Below, one piece after another: positions 1-6,700 of a stretch of DNA of 24,114 nucleotides; position 1 is the stretch's first letter; every line of letters starts with the position of its first letter. Below the pieces are notes generated by a model that was not told the origin of the DNA, did no database searches, and saw only the letters and a list, made by a program, of their open reading frames with translations. The position numbers and the translations under genes are program-made. This DNA comes from UBA11524 sp051883695. GTDB taxonomy: Bacteria; Bacillota; Clostridia; Christensenellales; Aristaeellaceae. The DNA is taken from contig JBJEUF010000018.1 in the NCBI GenBank assembly GCA_051883695.1, positions 1 to 24,114 of the forward strand, given 5' to 3'.

Positions 1-234
1 GAGGACAAGCTGCTGGTGGGCCGCGCCCGCAAGATTCAGCGCTTCCTGTCCCAGCCCTTCGCCGTGTCCGAGAAGTTCACGGGCTACGAGGGCGTGTATG
101 TACCGATCAGCGAGACGATCCGCGGCTTCCGCGAGATCATCGAGGGCAAGCACGACGACCTGCCCGAGTCCGCATTCCTCTTCGCGGGCACTATTGACGA
201 TGTTGTCGCCCGCGCAAAGAAGGTGCAGGGATGA
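1..234 (+). CDS. atpD: ATP synthase F1 subunit beta, C-terminal fragment
   Basis: The window opens inside this gene; 77 codons up to the TGA remain. The fragment is the conserved C-terminal helical domain of the catalytic beta subunit: the stretch around RKIQRFLSQPFAVSEKFTG, then ISETIRGFREIIEGKHDDLP and PESAFLFAGTIDDVV, is characteristic of F-type beta and carries the DELSEED-domain tail. The nucleotide-binding P-loop lies upstream, outside the window. The stop overlaps the atpC start in an ATGA arrangement, so the two are translationally coupled and this is the 3' end of an atp operon. The 5' truncation is only the window edge. Identity is very secure from the family signature and the following atpC gene. 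Confidence 0.97.
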   Translation, partial: EDKLLVGRARKIQRFLSQPFAVSEKFTGYEGVYVPISETIRGFREIIEGKHDDLPESAFLFAGTIDDVVARAKKVQG

Positions 235-497
235 ACACCTTCCTGCTGAACATCTCGTCCCCTGACGGCAAGATCTTCTCCGGCAATGCCACCTTCCTGT
301 CCGTGCGCGGTGCGGCGGGCGATCTGGCGGTGATGGCGGGACATGTGCCCTTCATCACGTCGGTCAAGCCCGGCACGCGCTGCGCCGTGCATCTGGAGGA
401 CGGCAAGGAGATGGAGGGCATCACCGAGGGCGGCCTGCTGACCGTTTCCAAGGAGGAAGTCACGTACCTGACCGCCGGTATCGAATGGAAAGAATAA
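231..497 (+). CDS. atpC: ATP synthase F1 subunit epsilon, short form
   Basis: 88 residues. The N-terminal beta-sandwich of epsilon is clear: FLLNISSPDGKIFSGNA, then the conserved GDLAVMAGHVPFITSVKPG and EGGLLTVSKEEVTYL. Bacterial epsilon is usually about 130-140 residues, with a C-terminal helical hairpin that can inhibit ATP hydrolysis; this protein stops right after the sandwich (IEWKE), so that hairpin is missing. The stop is followed within a few bases by a perfect 11-bp terminator stem, so this looks like a genuine natural end, not a broken gene, although a nearby frameshift or sequencing error cannot be excluded from sequence alone. It starts inside the atpD stop (ATGA) and is the last gene of the operon. 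It forms part of the central stalk with gamma. Confidence 0.93.
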   Translation: MNTFLLNISSPDGKIFSGNATFLSVRGAAGDLAVMAGHVPFITSVKPGTRCAVHLEDGKEMEGITEGGLLTVSKEEVTYLTAGIEWKE

Positions 498-502
498 TCA
501 TT

Positions 503-537
503 GCCCCTGCTGCGGCCTTTGCAGCAGGGGCATCTTT
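503..537 (+). terminator. Intrinsic terminator of the atp operon
   Basis: A perfect 11-bp inverted repeat (GCCCCTGCTGC at 503-513 and GCAGCAGGGGC at 521-531) with a 7-base loop sits six bases after the atpC stop and is followed by a short, imperfect T-run (ATCTTT). Confidence 0.85.
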
Positions 538-540
538 CAC

Positions 541-586
541 AAAAGAGTACCCCCTGGAAGCGTTCGATGGCTTCCGGGGGGGGGTA
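541..586 (-). terminator. Intrinsic terminator of the minus-strand VTC/NAGPA operon
   Basis: Read on the minus strand, a stem pairs TACCCCC+GGAAGC with GCTTCC+GGGGGTA (plus-strand arms 548-561 and 570-586) with an internal G/C-run asymmetry, then runs into CTCTTTT (complement of 541-547). It lies directly after the stop of the small membrane protein gene, so the convergent atp and surface-polymer operons each have their own terminator. The plus-strand arm contains nine consecutive G bases (576-584). Confidence 0.75.
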
Positions 587-590
587 TGTT

Positions 591-983
591 TCAGGAAAGC
601 TTGCGCAAATGCGAAATGTATCCCGCCAGCCCAGGCAGAAGCAGCGCTGTCCCGGCAATCCAGTAGACAGCGGTCAGCCGGTTCGTGGTGCCGTAGATGG
701 CCAGAGCACCCTCGAAGAAGCTGCCGACGGTGAGGGTCGCTACGCCTGCGTGATGGAAGCTCCGCGTCCAGCGGGGCGGGAGAGGCTGTCCCCACAGCGT
801 GAGGCAGAGATACGGCAATGCGCCAAGTGATAGCGGGAACAGGAAGGCATACACCATGTATCCGGACCATACGCCATGACTGAAAACCTCGTATACTGCG
901 CCGCCAATCGCGCACAGAAGCGATAGGAGCAGGTAGACAAAGGCTGTATTCAGCGTTCTGCGATCAATAACCGATGTAGACAA
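591..983 (-). CDS. Small four-helix integral membrane protein, function unknown
   Basis: 130 residues, unrecognised. Four hydrophobic segments are visible, at about residues 13-33, 40-60, 79-100 and 103-122, with a Pro/Arg-rich loop (PLPPRWTRSFHH) between the second and third and a short basic C-terminal tail (SHLRKLS). The only usable start is a TTG at 983, inside the 3' end of the preceding NAGPA gene (20-base overlap), with AAAGGAG 11 bases upstream within that gene; this suggests translational coupling. It is the last gene of the five-gene minus-strand operon and is followed at once by a terminator. I cannot assign a family; the operon suggests a membrane partner of the surface-polymer proteins, but that is inference. 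The frame and hydrophobicity make it likely real. Confidence 0.75.
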   Translation of the reverse strand: MSTSVIDRRTLNTAFVYLLLSLLCAIGGAVYEVFSHGVWSGYMVYAFLFPLSLGALPYLCLTLWGQPLPPRWTRSFHHAGVATLTVGSFFEGALAIYGTTNRLTAVYWIAGTALLLPGLAGYISHLRKLS

Positions 984-1854
984 TGTCCGTCACGCTCCTT
1001 TCGCTGATCCGGCGGCCGTTGGTGGTTGGGTTGTTCACAACCTCGCCCATGAAAACCATCGTGGAGGAGCCGCCGCCATCCAGATTGTAGGCGATGGAAA
1101 GCCCCAGCTCCTGCATGAATTCCGCCATCTCGTAGAGGGTCAGGCCTGCGCTTTCGCTCGTGCGTCCGTCCGCAACCAGCAGGACATAGTGCCCGGGCTG
1201 ATAGATGCCGATGGCGGTGCGTGGATTGTTGGCCATGGCCTTGCCGACCTCATCCTCGGGCGTGACCGCGATTTCGCCATCCATCAGCAGCGCGGGGCCG
1301 AAGGAAAAGGTGTGCATGGCGCCTGCGTCCAGCAGCGCTTCTGCGGAGACGTCCCCCTCCCTGTCCACGCGGAAGCTGCCGTCCTGCAGGATGGTCAGTG
1401 CCTGCGCGCCGGAGGATGTGCTGCGGTAGAGCACGCCGTTGCGCAGCACATAGCCGCGCTCGCGGGAGCCGTAGTAATCGCCGTTGACGGCGAGGATCGC
1501 GCCCACGTCCCCGGCCATCCCGCTGGTGGTCTGGGTGACGTTGCGGCCGTAGGCACCCTTGGCCAGCGCGGTTTTCAGCAGCTCGGGGGCGGAGATCGTC
1601 ACATCGGCAACGTAAACGGTTGTGTCATGCGTACGGTGCTCGGTGAGGGTGATCTGAATGTTCGCGTCCCTGTAGGAGCTGTCGGTGATCGTGGCAGGCT
1701 CGGTTGTCGGCTGAACGGCGGTGATCGTTTCCTGCGGCTGGGCTTGCGATACCGGTTCGTATACGCGCTCGATGACAAAGGTGTCCAGCGCCAGCCAGAC
1801 CGTAAAGGCGGTCAGAAGCAGGCCGTAGAGAAGCGGCCAGGCGTACTTTTTCAT
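964..1854 (-). CDS. Phosphodiester glycosidase (NAGPA) family protein, membrane-anchored
   Basis: 296 residues. An N-terminal signal-anchor (about residues 6-24) is followed by a Thr/Gln-rich linker and then an extracytoplasmic NAGPA-type domain. Signature elements are present: GDYYGSRERGYVLRNG, the NPRTAIGIYQPGHYVLLVADGR stretch (split here as NPRTAIG and VADGR), and the hallmark NLDGGGSSTMV, ending in RSVTDIVYIGY. The family includes the mammalian enzyme uncovering mannose-6-phosphate and bacterial homologues thought to act on sugar-phosphodiester polymers of the envelope. I prefer the ATG at 1854, with GGAGG 7 bases upstream; a TTG at 1857 is also open but sits too near the ribosome site. 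It follows the carbohydrate-binding lipoprotein gene by 51 bases in the same operon. Likely role: trimming or modifying a surface glycan phosphodiester; the substrate is unknown. Confidence 0.9.
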   Translation of the reverse strand: MKKYAWPLLYGLLLTAFTVWLALDTFVIERVYEPVSQAQPQETITAVQPTTEPATITDSSYRDANIQITLTEHRTHDTTVYVADVTISAPELLKTALAKGAYGRNVTQTTSGMAGDVGAILAVNGDYYGSRERGYVLRNGVLYRSTSSGAQALTILQDGSFRVDREGDVSAEALLDAGAMHTFSFGPALLMDGEIAVTPEDEVGKAMANNPRTAIGIYQPGHYVLLVADGRTSESAGLTLYEMAEFMQELGLSIAYNLDGGGSSTMVFMGEVVNNPTTNGRRISERSVTDIVYIGY

Positions 1855-1905
1855 CAAGAATCCTCCAAAGAAGAACGCTGCGGTTGCTCCGCAGCGCTGT
1901 ATGGT

Positions 1906-3738
1906 TTACCAGCCGCGCCCGCCGCCGGGGCGCTTATCGCTGCCGCCGCCGGGACGCGTCCACATGCCGAAGCTGCTGTTGCTGTAGACCAGGGAGCTCA
2001 TCGTGATCGTCTCCTGCGTCGTCCCGCCGGTGATGACGGCATTCTGCGCGAATCCGTTCGCGTCAGCGCCTTCGATGGTACCGCCGGTCACAAGGGTATA
2101 GGCGCCGCCCTGCTGGATGGCGGGCGCGGTGATAACCACGCACTGGTAGGCCTTGTCAGGGGTAAAGGAGACCACAACACGTCCGTTCTCATCGACAAGG
2201 GCGATGCTGCCCGTCGTCTGGCGGCTGAGGGACACCAGCATGGCGCCCTGATTCTCGGCAGAGGAGAAGTTCTGCGCCATGCCGGAGGCACCGGCGGCAA
2301 TCAGGATTCCGCCGGAAACCGTGGCTTCGCCGTCATAGTCGAAGGCGCCGTTGCCGCTGCTGGTCGGGCCGGACACGAGCGTCACGCCGCCACTCACGCG
2401 GATGGTGCCGTTGGAATCAATGCCGTCGCCGGATGCATTCACAACGATGTAGCCGCCGGATATCTCGATCTCGCCCACGCCGTTGGAGAACATGCCCCTG
2501 CCGAAGCGGCTGCCCATGGCGGAGCCGTCCGAACCGCCCGCGCCGTTGAGGCCGTCGTCCGAGGCTGTGACGTCTATAATGCCGCCGCTGATGACGAGCT
2601 TGCTGGATTCGAGACCCTCATAGCTTTTGCGCACGGTCAGCGTACCGCCGGAAATGGTCAGGCTCGTATCCGCATGTACGCCGTCGTCGCCGCTGGACAA
2701 ATCGAAGAAGCCGTCTGCGATGACGATATGGCTGTTGGAATGGATGCAGTCATCGTGGGCGTCGATCGCATAGGTGCCGCCGCACAGGTACAGATCACCG
2801 CCGGATTTCAGCCCCTTCCAGGAATCGGTGGAGCTGCGCAGGGAGCTGCCGCTGCCGCCGCCGGTGGTCAGGGTCAGATTCGCGCCGACGCAGACAAGGA
2901 CGGTTTCAGCCTGCACGCCGTCATTCCCGGCGATGATGGCGGCTGTGCAATCCGTGAGGTAGACGAAGCCGCGGCTTTCATCCTCCGCATTGTCGGAGCG
3001 GATGCCGTCGCTGCCCGCGTGCAGGGTGAGCGCAGCGCCCGTGATCTTCACGCAGTCCTTGCCGTTCAGCGCGGCGGAGGCGGAGGTGACATTCAGGCTC
3101 GCGTTTGCGATCACCAGATCGTCCTTGGAGACCACGCCGTGCTTGTACTGCCCGAGCACCGTGAGGGTGCCGCTGCCGTTGATGCACAGGTCGCTGCGGG
3201 AGAAGATCGCCGCGTCAACGGTCGTTTCGCCATCGGTGACGGAATAGGACATGCCGTCCGCGACGCTGCTGGACGTGCCCTCTGGCAGGGTGATGAACAC
3301 CTTGTCCGCGCTCTGGACATAGATGCAGGGGCCCTTGCTGTTGGACAGCGCTGCCCCGTCCAGCACAAGCTGCACCTTGTCCTTTTCGCCCGCGGCGATG
3401 GTGACGTACAGGTCGGTGAACGTACCGGTCAGATGGTACACGCCCTCGCTGGTGATGCGGAGGCAGCCGTCCTCCAGCGCAGCACCGGTACCGCCGATCT
3501 CGGCGGACGTGCCGTTTCCGTGGATGCTGATGGCCTTCTGAGCCTCCCAGGTCCCCGCGAGCTCACGGTCGGTGAAGGTGAAATCCATGTCCTTGGTGTC
3601 AATGACGGTTGAGAAATCTGCCGGAGTCGTATCGGCAGAGGCGCTGGGGAGCAGGGTCGGCTGCGCGGAGGTGTCCGTATTCCGGACGGCACAGCCTGTC
3701 AAAAGCAGCAGCGCCAGAAGAAAGGCCAGCTTTTTCAT
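1906..3738 (-). CDS. Carbohydrate-binding domain (DUF4353-type) beta-helix lipoprotein
   Basis: 610 residues. It begins with a lipoprotein signal (MKKLAFLLALLLLTGC, lipid-acceptor Cys16), followed by a short Thr/Ser/Pro linker. The rest is a repetitive, Gly/Asp-rich sequence in which short strands alternate with Asp-Gly turns such as SGDDGVHADTS, TASDDGLNGAG and NASGDGIDSNG, as in right-handed beta-helices and the DUF4353 carbohydrate-binding family. These domains are often found beside CotH, VTC and DUF4956 proteins in Bacillota. The C-terminus is a Gly/Arg-rich tail (PGGGSDKRPGGGRGW). Start is well supported: AAAGGAG about 11 bases before ATG. It sits 18 bases after DUF4956 and upstream of the NAGPA gene. 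Predicted to be lipid-anchored outside the membrane, binding or presenting a glycan or polyanionic polymer; the acidic DD/DG turns could bind calcium. Biochemical role unknown. Confidence 0.88.
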   Translation of the reverse strand: MKKLAFLLALLLLTGCAVRNTDTSAQPTLLPSASADTTPADFSTVIDTKDMDFTFTDRELAGTWEAQKAISIHGNGTSAEIGGTGAALEDGCLRITSEGVYHLTGTFTDLYVTIAAGEKDKVQLVLDGAALSNSKGPCIYVQSADKVFITLPEGTSSSVADGMSYSVTDGETTVDAAIFSRSDLCINGSGTLTVLGQYKHGVVSKDDLVIANASLNVTSASAALNGKDCVKITGAALTLHAGSDGIRSDNAEDESRGFVYLTDCTAAIIAGNDGVQAETVLVCVGANLTLTTGGGSGSSLRSSTDSWKGLKSGGDLYLCGGTYAIDAHDDCIHSNSHIVIADGFFDLSSGDDGVHADTSLTISGGTLTVRKSYEGLESSKLVISGGIIDVTASDDGLNGAGGSDGSAMGSRFGRGMFSNGVGEIEISGGYIVVNASGDGIDSNGTIRVSGGVTLVSGPTSSGNGAFDYDGEATVSGGILIAAGASGMAQNFSSAENQGAMLVSLSRQTTGSIALVDENGRVVVSFTPDKAYQCVVITAPAIQQGGAYTLVTGGTIEGADANGFAQNAVITGGTTQETITMSSLVYSNSSFGMWTRPGGGSDKRPGGGRGW

Positions 3739-3756
3739 TTCAGGGTACTCCTTTGC

Positions 3757-4428
3757 TTATAGTTCGTCCGTGCTGTCCAACAGCTCGCACAGGGAAATTT
3801 CCAGATTCCCGTTGCGGCAGCGGAGCGCGTCGATGAATTCCTGAATCCTTGCGGGGTTTTTGAGCCTGACGCGGTACTGCAGCTTGTACAGGCTGCCCAT
3901 GTTGGTCGTGCGCGCCTTGACCAGGCGGCAGGAGCGGGTGTACTGGCTGAACAGATCGTCAAAGGCACCGGCAAAACGCAGGGATTCGGGGATGGTGATG
4001 TGCAGATCCATCTCGCTCTCGCTGCCCATGGGCAGGAAGGAAAGTGCCAGCATGATCGCAGCGACGATCAGCGTGAAGAGGATCGCCACGGCCACATAGC
4101 CTGACGCGCAGATCAGGCCTGCCGTCATGCTCAGGAAGATCGCCACGATGTCCCGCGCCTTGCCCGGCACGGAGCGGAAGCGGATCAGCGAGAACGCGCC
4201 CATAACCGCCACGCCCGTGCCGATGGAACCGTTGACCATGATGATGACGGTGCCGACGATCATCGGCAGCAGCGCGACGGAGGCAAAAAAGCTCCGGGTG
4301 ATGCGCGTGCGCACGCCGGCCGCCAGCGCGGCAATCAAGCCGCAGCCCAGCGACGCGGCAAGGCAGAGCAGGTAATTCTCAGTGGTCATTCGGGCGCCGA
4401 CGATGATGGATTCAAACAGGTTTGGCAT
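3757..4428 (-). CDS. DUF4956 domain membrane protein
   Basis: 223 residues. Four hydrophobic helices fall in the first 135 residues (about 18-37, 46-65, 94-111 and 114-132), followed by a soluble ferredoxin-like C-terminal domain. The family hallmark GAFSLIRFRSVPGKARDI is at residues 77-94, in the cytoplasmic loop between helices. DUF4956 proteins commonly neighbour VTC-domain proteins; their function is not established, though this pairing suggests a membrane channel or scaffold for the polymer made or bound by the VTC partner. The gene starts 17 bases inside the VTC gene's 3' end (ATG with AAAGGAG about 9 bases upstream), showing tight translational coupling. Family assignment is strong; function is open. 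Confidence 0.92.
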   Translation of the reverse strand: MPNLFESIIVGARMTTENYLLCLAASLGCGLIAALAAGVRTRITRSFFASVALLPMIVGTVIIMVNGSIGTGVAVMGAFSLIRFRSVPGKARDIVAIFLSMTAGLICASGYVAVAILFTLIVAAIMLALSFLPMGSESEMDLHITIPESLRFAGAFDDLFSQYTRSCRLVKARTTNMGSLYKLQYRVRLKNPARIQEFIDALRCRNGNLEISLCELLDSTDEL

Positions 4429-5188
4429 GGCAGGATACTCCTTTCAGTATTTCGAAGGCAGAAGAACGGGATTCGGCTTCGACGCTGCGCGGCGAATAAA
4501 TGAGCCCCTGGGTCACCTGATAGGCGGTGCCGTACTTGGAAAAGGAGGTCGGCAGGATCCCGCACCGGCTCAGCGCCCGGGCCAGCCACAGGGGCATGGC
4601 GCCATCGGTCTTGATCTCCATGAGAATCGCGTCGTCCGGCAGCAGCGGCGTGCCTTCGGGCCCGTGCTCCAGCTGCAGGTCGTTCTCCCGGTATCGCACG
4701 TTCGTGTCAAAGGTGAGGCGCAGGCTGGGCAGCTCCTGATCGAAATACGCTTCCCGCTCGTAGGCGATCAGCATCGCAGGCTGCGGCTGACGGTAGAAGT
4801 GTATCGCGTAGTCGATTTCCGACATGATCTGCGATGCAAGGGGCTTTTCACCGCCGGAAATGTAGACCATGGCATCCCGGAGCGTCAGGCTCACGCGGCG
4901 CTTGTACACAACGCCCTTGTACTTCTTCTTGAGCTCCAGAAATACGGTGTCCTCAGGCGCCGGCGTTCCGTAGCTGCGCAGGCGGAGCTTCTCCTTGTAG
5001 GCCTTCGCGTCAATGGAGTTGCGGATGATCAGGTGCTCCGGCGTATCCAGATACAGGCTGCAGATGGTCGACCGCCCGTGGGTGTCCGGGGTGAGATGTG
5101 CGCTCACCTCGGAGAACAGCGCGTTCTTCTGTGCGGGAGTCAGGCGGTATTTCTTTTCCACCCGTTTGAAAATCAAGATGTCCTTCAT
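4412..5188 (-). CDS. VTC-domain (polyphosphate polymerase-like) protein
   Basis: 258 residues from the ATG at 5188, chosen because AAAGGAG lies just upstream; a longer frame to 5449 has no ribosome site and would run through the promoter. The tunnel-fold (CYTH/TTM-like) signature of VTC4-type polymerases is intact: EKKY (11-14), SLYLDT (44-49), KLRLRSYG (67-74), the ELKKKYKGVVYKRR block (85-98), YER (143-145), EIKT (191-194) and SFSKYG (215-220). These supply the Lys/Arg phosphate-binding cage and the metal-binding Glu (E191) of the family. Yeast VTC4 makes polyphosphate from ATP; bacterial homologues with DUF4956 and CotH partners are unassigned. It is the first gene of a five-gene operon with an extended -10 promoter upstream. 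Cytoplasmic, with its product perhaps passed to the DUF4956 protein. Confidence 0.92.
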   Translation of the reverse strand: MKDILIFKRVEKKYRLTPAQKNALFSEVSAHLTPDTHGRSTICSLYLDTPEHLIIRNSIDAKAYKEKLRLRSYGTPAPEDTVFLELKKKYKGVVYKRRVSLTLRDAMVYISGGEKPLASQIMSEIDYAIHFYRQPQPAMLIAYEREAYFDQELPSLRLTFDTNVRYRENDLQLEHGPEGTPLLPDDAILMEIKTDGAMPLWLARALSRCGILPTSFSKYGTAYQVTQGLIYSPRSVEAESRSSAFEILKGVSCHAKPV

Positions 5189-5239
5189 GGCTTCTCCTTT
5201 GCGGCTGATTTCCGGGTCTTCAGCGATCAGGATATACAT

Positions 5240-5268
5240 ATCATACCACAGCTTTCTGAAAAGTGTCT
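5240..5268 (-). promoter_or_regulatory. Putative promoter of the VTC operon
   Basis: On the minus strand, an extended -10 (TGG TATGAT; -10 hexamer at plus 5240-5245) lies about 50 bases before the VTC start. The -35 region (around 5262-5268, CAGACA-like) is weak, as is usual for extended -10 promoters. Confidence 0.5.
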
Positions 5269-5312
5269 GAAAAAACAGTGAATCGCAGCGGAATTTTTCA
5301 TCGGGCGTTCGC

Positions 5313-5342
5313 TTGACAGGCGTACGGAGGATGTAGTAGAAT
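5313..5342 (+). promoter_or_regulatory. Sigma-A type promoter for the leader/TM1266/ABC operon
   Basis: A perfect -35 TTGACA (5313-5318), an 18-base spacer and -10 TAGAAT (5337-5342). Transcription would begin near 5349, about 155 bases before the first start codon, leaving a long structured leader. Confidence 0.75.
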
Positions 5343-5348
5343 ATTCCT

Positions 5349-5490
5349 GCGCAAGATGCGCGAACAAGTCCACCGAACAGGATCCTGACACTAAGCTGCG
5401 GCTGCGTGAAAGGTGTGATATAGAGCCGCCCGCCATTCGCGGGCTTCATGTCTATGCCGCACCGGATCAGGGTGCGGCTTGATTGTTTTT
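5349..5490 (+). ncRNA. Structured 5' leader ending in an intrinsic terminator (candidate riboswitch/attenuator)
   Basis: Between the promoter and the TM1266 gene lies a roughly 140-base leader with no convincing reading frame. Seen directly: a hairpin GCGC/GCGC (5349-5352 with 5358-5361); GCGGCT (5398-5403) complementary to AGCCGC (5424-5429); a stem ATAGA (5420-5424) with TCTAT (5451-5455) enclosing a perfect 6-bp hairpin (5428-5433 with 5439-5444, loop CATTC); and finally the terminator stem GCCGCACC (5456-5463) with GGTGCGGC (5471-5478) followed by TTGATTGTTTTT. TGCGGC at 5397-5402 is also perfectly complementary to GCCGCA at 5456-5461, the 5' arm of the terminator, giving a possible antiterminator. 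I do not recognise it as a TPP, SAM, cobalamin, THF, preQ1 or T-box element. The ligand is unknown. Confidence 0.6.
5456..5490 (+). terminator. Leader terminator just upstream of the TM1266 ribosome site
   Basis: Perfect 8-bp stem GCCGCACC/GGTGCGGC with a 7-base loop, followed by TTGATTGTTTTT. It ends only three bases before the AGGAGG of the downstream gene, the usual place for a transcription-attenuating riboswitch terminator; no upstream plus-strand gene needs it. Confidence 0.8.
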
Positions 5491-5504
5491 ACAGGAGGTG
5501 TGAC

Positions 5505-5750
5505 ATGGAGAATCGTGTTGCGGTGATCAGCATCATCGTGTCCGATGACAGCATGGCGGAAAGAATCAACGCCATTCTGCACGAGCACGGCGAGTACATC
5601 ATCGGCCGGATGGGCATCCCGTACCGCAAGCGCGGGGTGAACATCATTTCTGTTGCGCTGGACGCGCCGCAGGATACCATCGCGGCGCTGTCGGGCAGGA
5701 TTGGCGGACTCCCCGGCGTGAGCGTCAAGACAGCGTATTCCGCCCTTTGA
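5505..5750 (+). CDS. TM1266-type iron-only hydrogenase system putative regulator
   Basis: 81 residues. The sequence MENRVAVISIIV, HEHGEYIIGRMGIPYR, GVNIISVALDAPQD and ALSGRIGGLPGVSVKTAYS matches the small ACT-like family named for Thermotoga TM1266 and annotated as an [FeFe]-hydrogenase system regulator. ATG at 5505 is chosen for its AGGAGG seven bases upstream; an open frame back to 5448 would run through the terminator stem. ACT-like domains usually bind small ligands as oligomers and need not bind DNA; no DNA-binding motif is seen here. It is the first gene of an operon with an ABC solute-binding protein and permease, and no hydrogenase or maturase gene is in the window, so its target may be the transporter or its substrate pathway. 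Confidence 0.9.
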   Translation: MENRVAVISIIVSDDSMAERINAILHEHGEYIIGRMGIPYRKRGVNIISVALDAPQDTIAALSGRIGGLPGVSVKTAYSAL

Positions 5751-5785
5751 TCATCCTCAGACCGTACAAAAAGGAGATATGTCAG

Positions 5786-6700
5786 ATGAAGAAGTTCCTT
5801 GCGCTGATCCTTTCCTGTGTCCTGATGCTGGGCGCATGCGCTGCCTTTGCCGAAGCGCCTGCCTTTACCGTTGCTTCACCCAGCGGCGCGCCGGGCCTGG
5901 CGCTGGCGACCCTGGCGGTACAGAATCCCGAGAACTACACCTTCGTGGCTGCGGAGACCATCGCGGCGGAGTTCGCCAATGCGGAAGCCGATTTCATCAT
6001 CGCGCCCCTGAACGCCGGCGCGAAGCTGTTCAAGGCCGGCAAGTCAACCTACAAGCTGGCGGGCGTTGTCAGCTGGGGCAATCTGGTCATTGCTTCCCAG
6101 CGTGAGGGCTTCACGCTGGAGGACATCAACGGTCAGACCATCACCCTGTTTGCGGAGGGTACCATCAACGCGTCCGTCGCCCGGTACGCGCTGGAGGCCA
6201 ACGGCATCGCGCCTGCTGCGATCGAGTATCTGGGCAGTGCGGCCAATACGCAAAGCCTGCTGCTGACCGATGCGGACGCGATTGTCGTGACCGCCGAGCC
6301 CGCCGTCACCGCCGCGAAGATGAAGAACGACAAGGTTGTGTCCTATTCCCTGAACGAGCTGCTTCTGGCGGCTACCGGTATCGACGGCTACACCCAGGCG
6401 GCGCTGTTCGTCAAGGCGGAGACCGCCGAAGCCCGGCCGGAGGCTGTGAACGCCTTCATTGCGCAGGTGGCTGAATCCTGCGAGAAGAACACCACCGATG
6501 TGGCTGCCGTGGCGGATGCTGCCGTCGCCCTTGGCCTGATGCCCAATGTGAAGGTTGCCGTCGCCGCGATTCCCAACTGTGCCATACGCTTCGTGAGTGC
6601 TGCGGACGCCAGGGAGCAGGTGGAGGCGACCGCGAACATCGACATCGCCCAGTTCGGCGGCGCTGTCCCTGCGGACGATTTCTACTATGTCGCGCAGTAA
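5786..6700 (+). CDS. ABC transporter solute-binding protein (NitT/TauT/ThiY-like)
   Basis: 304 residues. The start at 5786 has AAGGAGA 9-10 bases upstream; a longer frame overlapping the regulator has none. The N-terminus is a signal peptide ending near CAAFAEA, with a lipobox-like LGAC at Cys18, so it is either lipid-anchored or cleaved. The mature part has the two-lobed binding-protein look of the NMT1/SsuA/MqnA-like class: SPSGAPGLALATL near the start, DFIIAPLNAGAKLFKAG, then DINGQTITLFAEGTINASVARYALEANG. Proteins of this class deliver sulfonates, nitrate, thiamine pyrimidine precursors or similar small ligands; the substrate here is not readable. It follows the TM1266 gene by 35 bases and overlaps the permease start by 14 bases. 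Confidence 0.87.
   Translation: MKKFLALILSCVLMLGACAAFAEAPAFTVASPSGAPGLALATLAVQNPENYTFVAAETIAAEFANAEADFIIAPLNAGAKLFKAGKSTYKLAGVVSWGNLVIASQREGFTLEDINGQTITLFAEGTINASVARYALEANGIAPAAIEYLGSAANTQSLLLTDADAIVVTAEPAVTAAKMKNDKVVSYSLNELLLAATGIDGYTQAALFVKAETAEARPEAVNAFIAQVAESCEKNTTDVAAVADAAVALGLMPNVKVAVAAIPNCAIRFVSAADAREQVEATANIDIAQFGGAVPADDFYYVAQ

Noticed and set aside
1189..3612. An 807-codon plus-strand open frame
   Set aside because: It lies antisense to the DUF4353 and NAGPA genes, which have family motifs and ribosome sites; the product is low-complexity Ala/Gly/His-rich, the usual shadow of GC-rich codons.
4412..5449. Longer VTC protein starting at 5449
   Set aside because: It has no ribosome site and would translate through the promoter region and the divergent leader; AAAGGAG before 5188 supports the shorter protein.
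5349..5490. T-box or TPP riboswitch in the leader
   Set aside because: The T-box consensus (GGTGGNACCGCG-like) and the TPP elements (CTGAGA and CCTGATCTGG-type) are not present.
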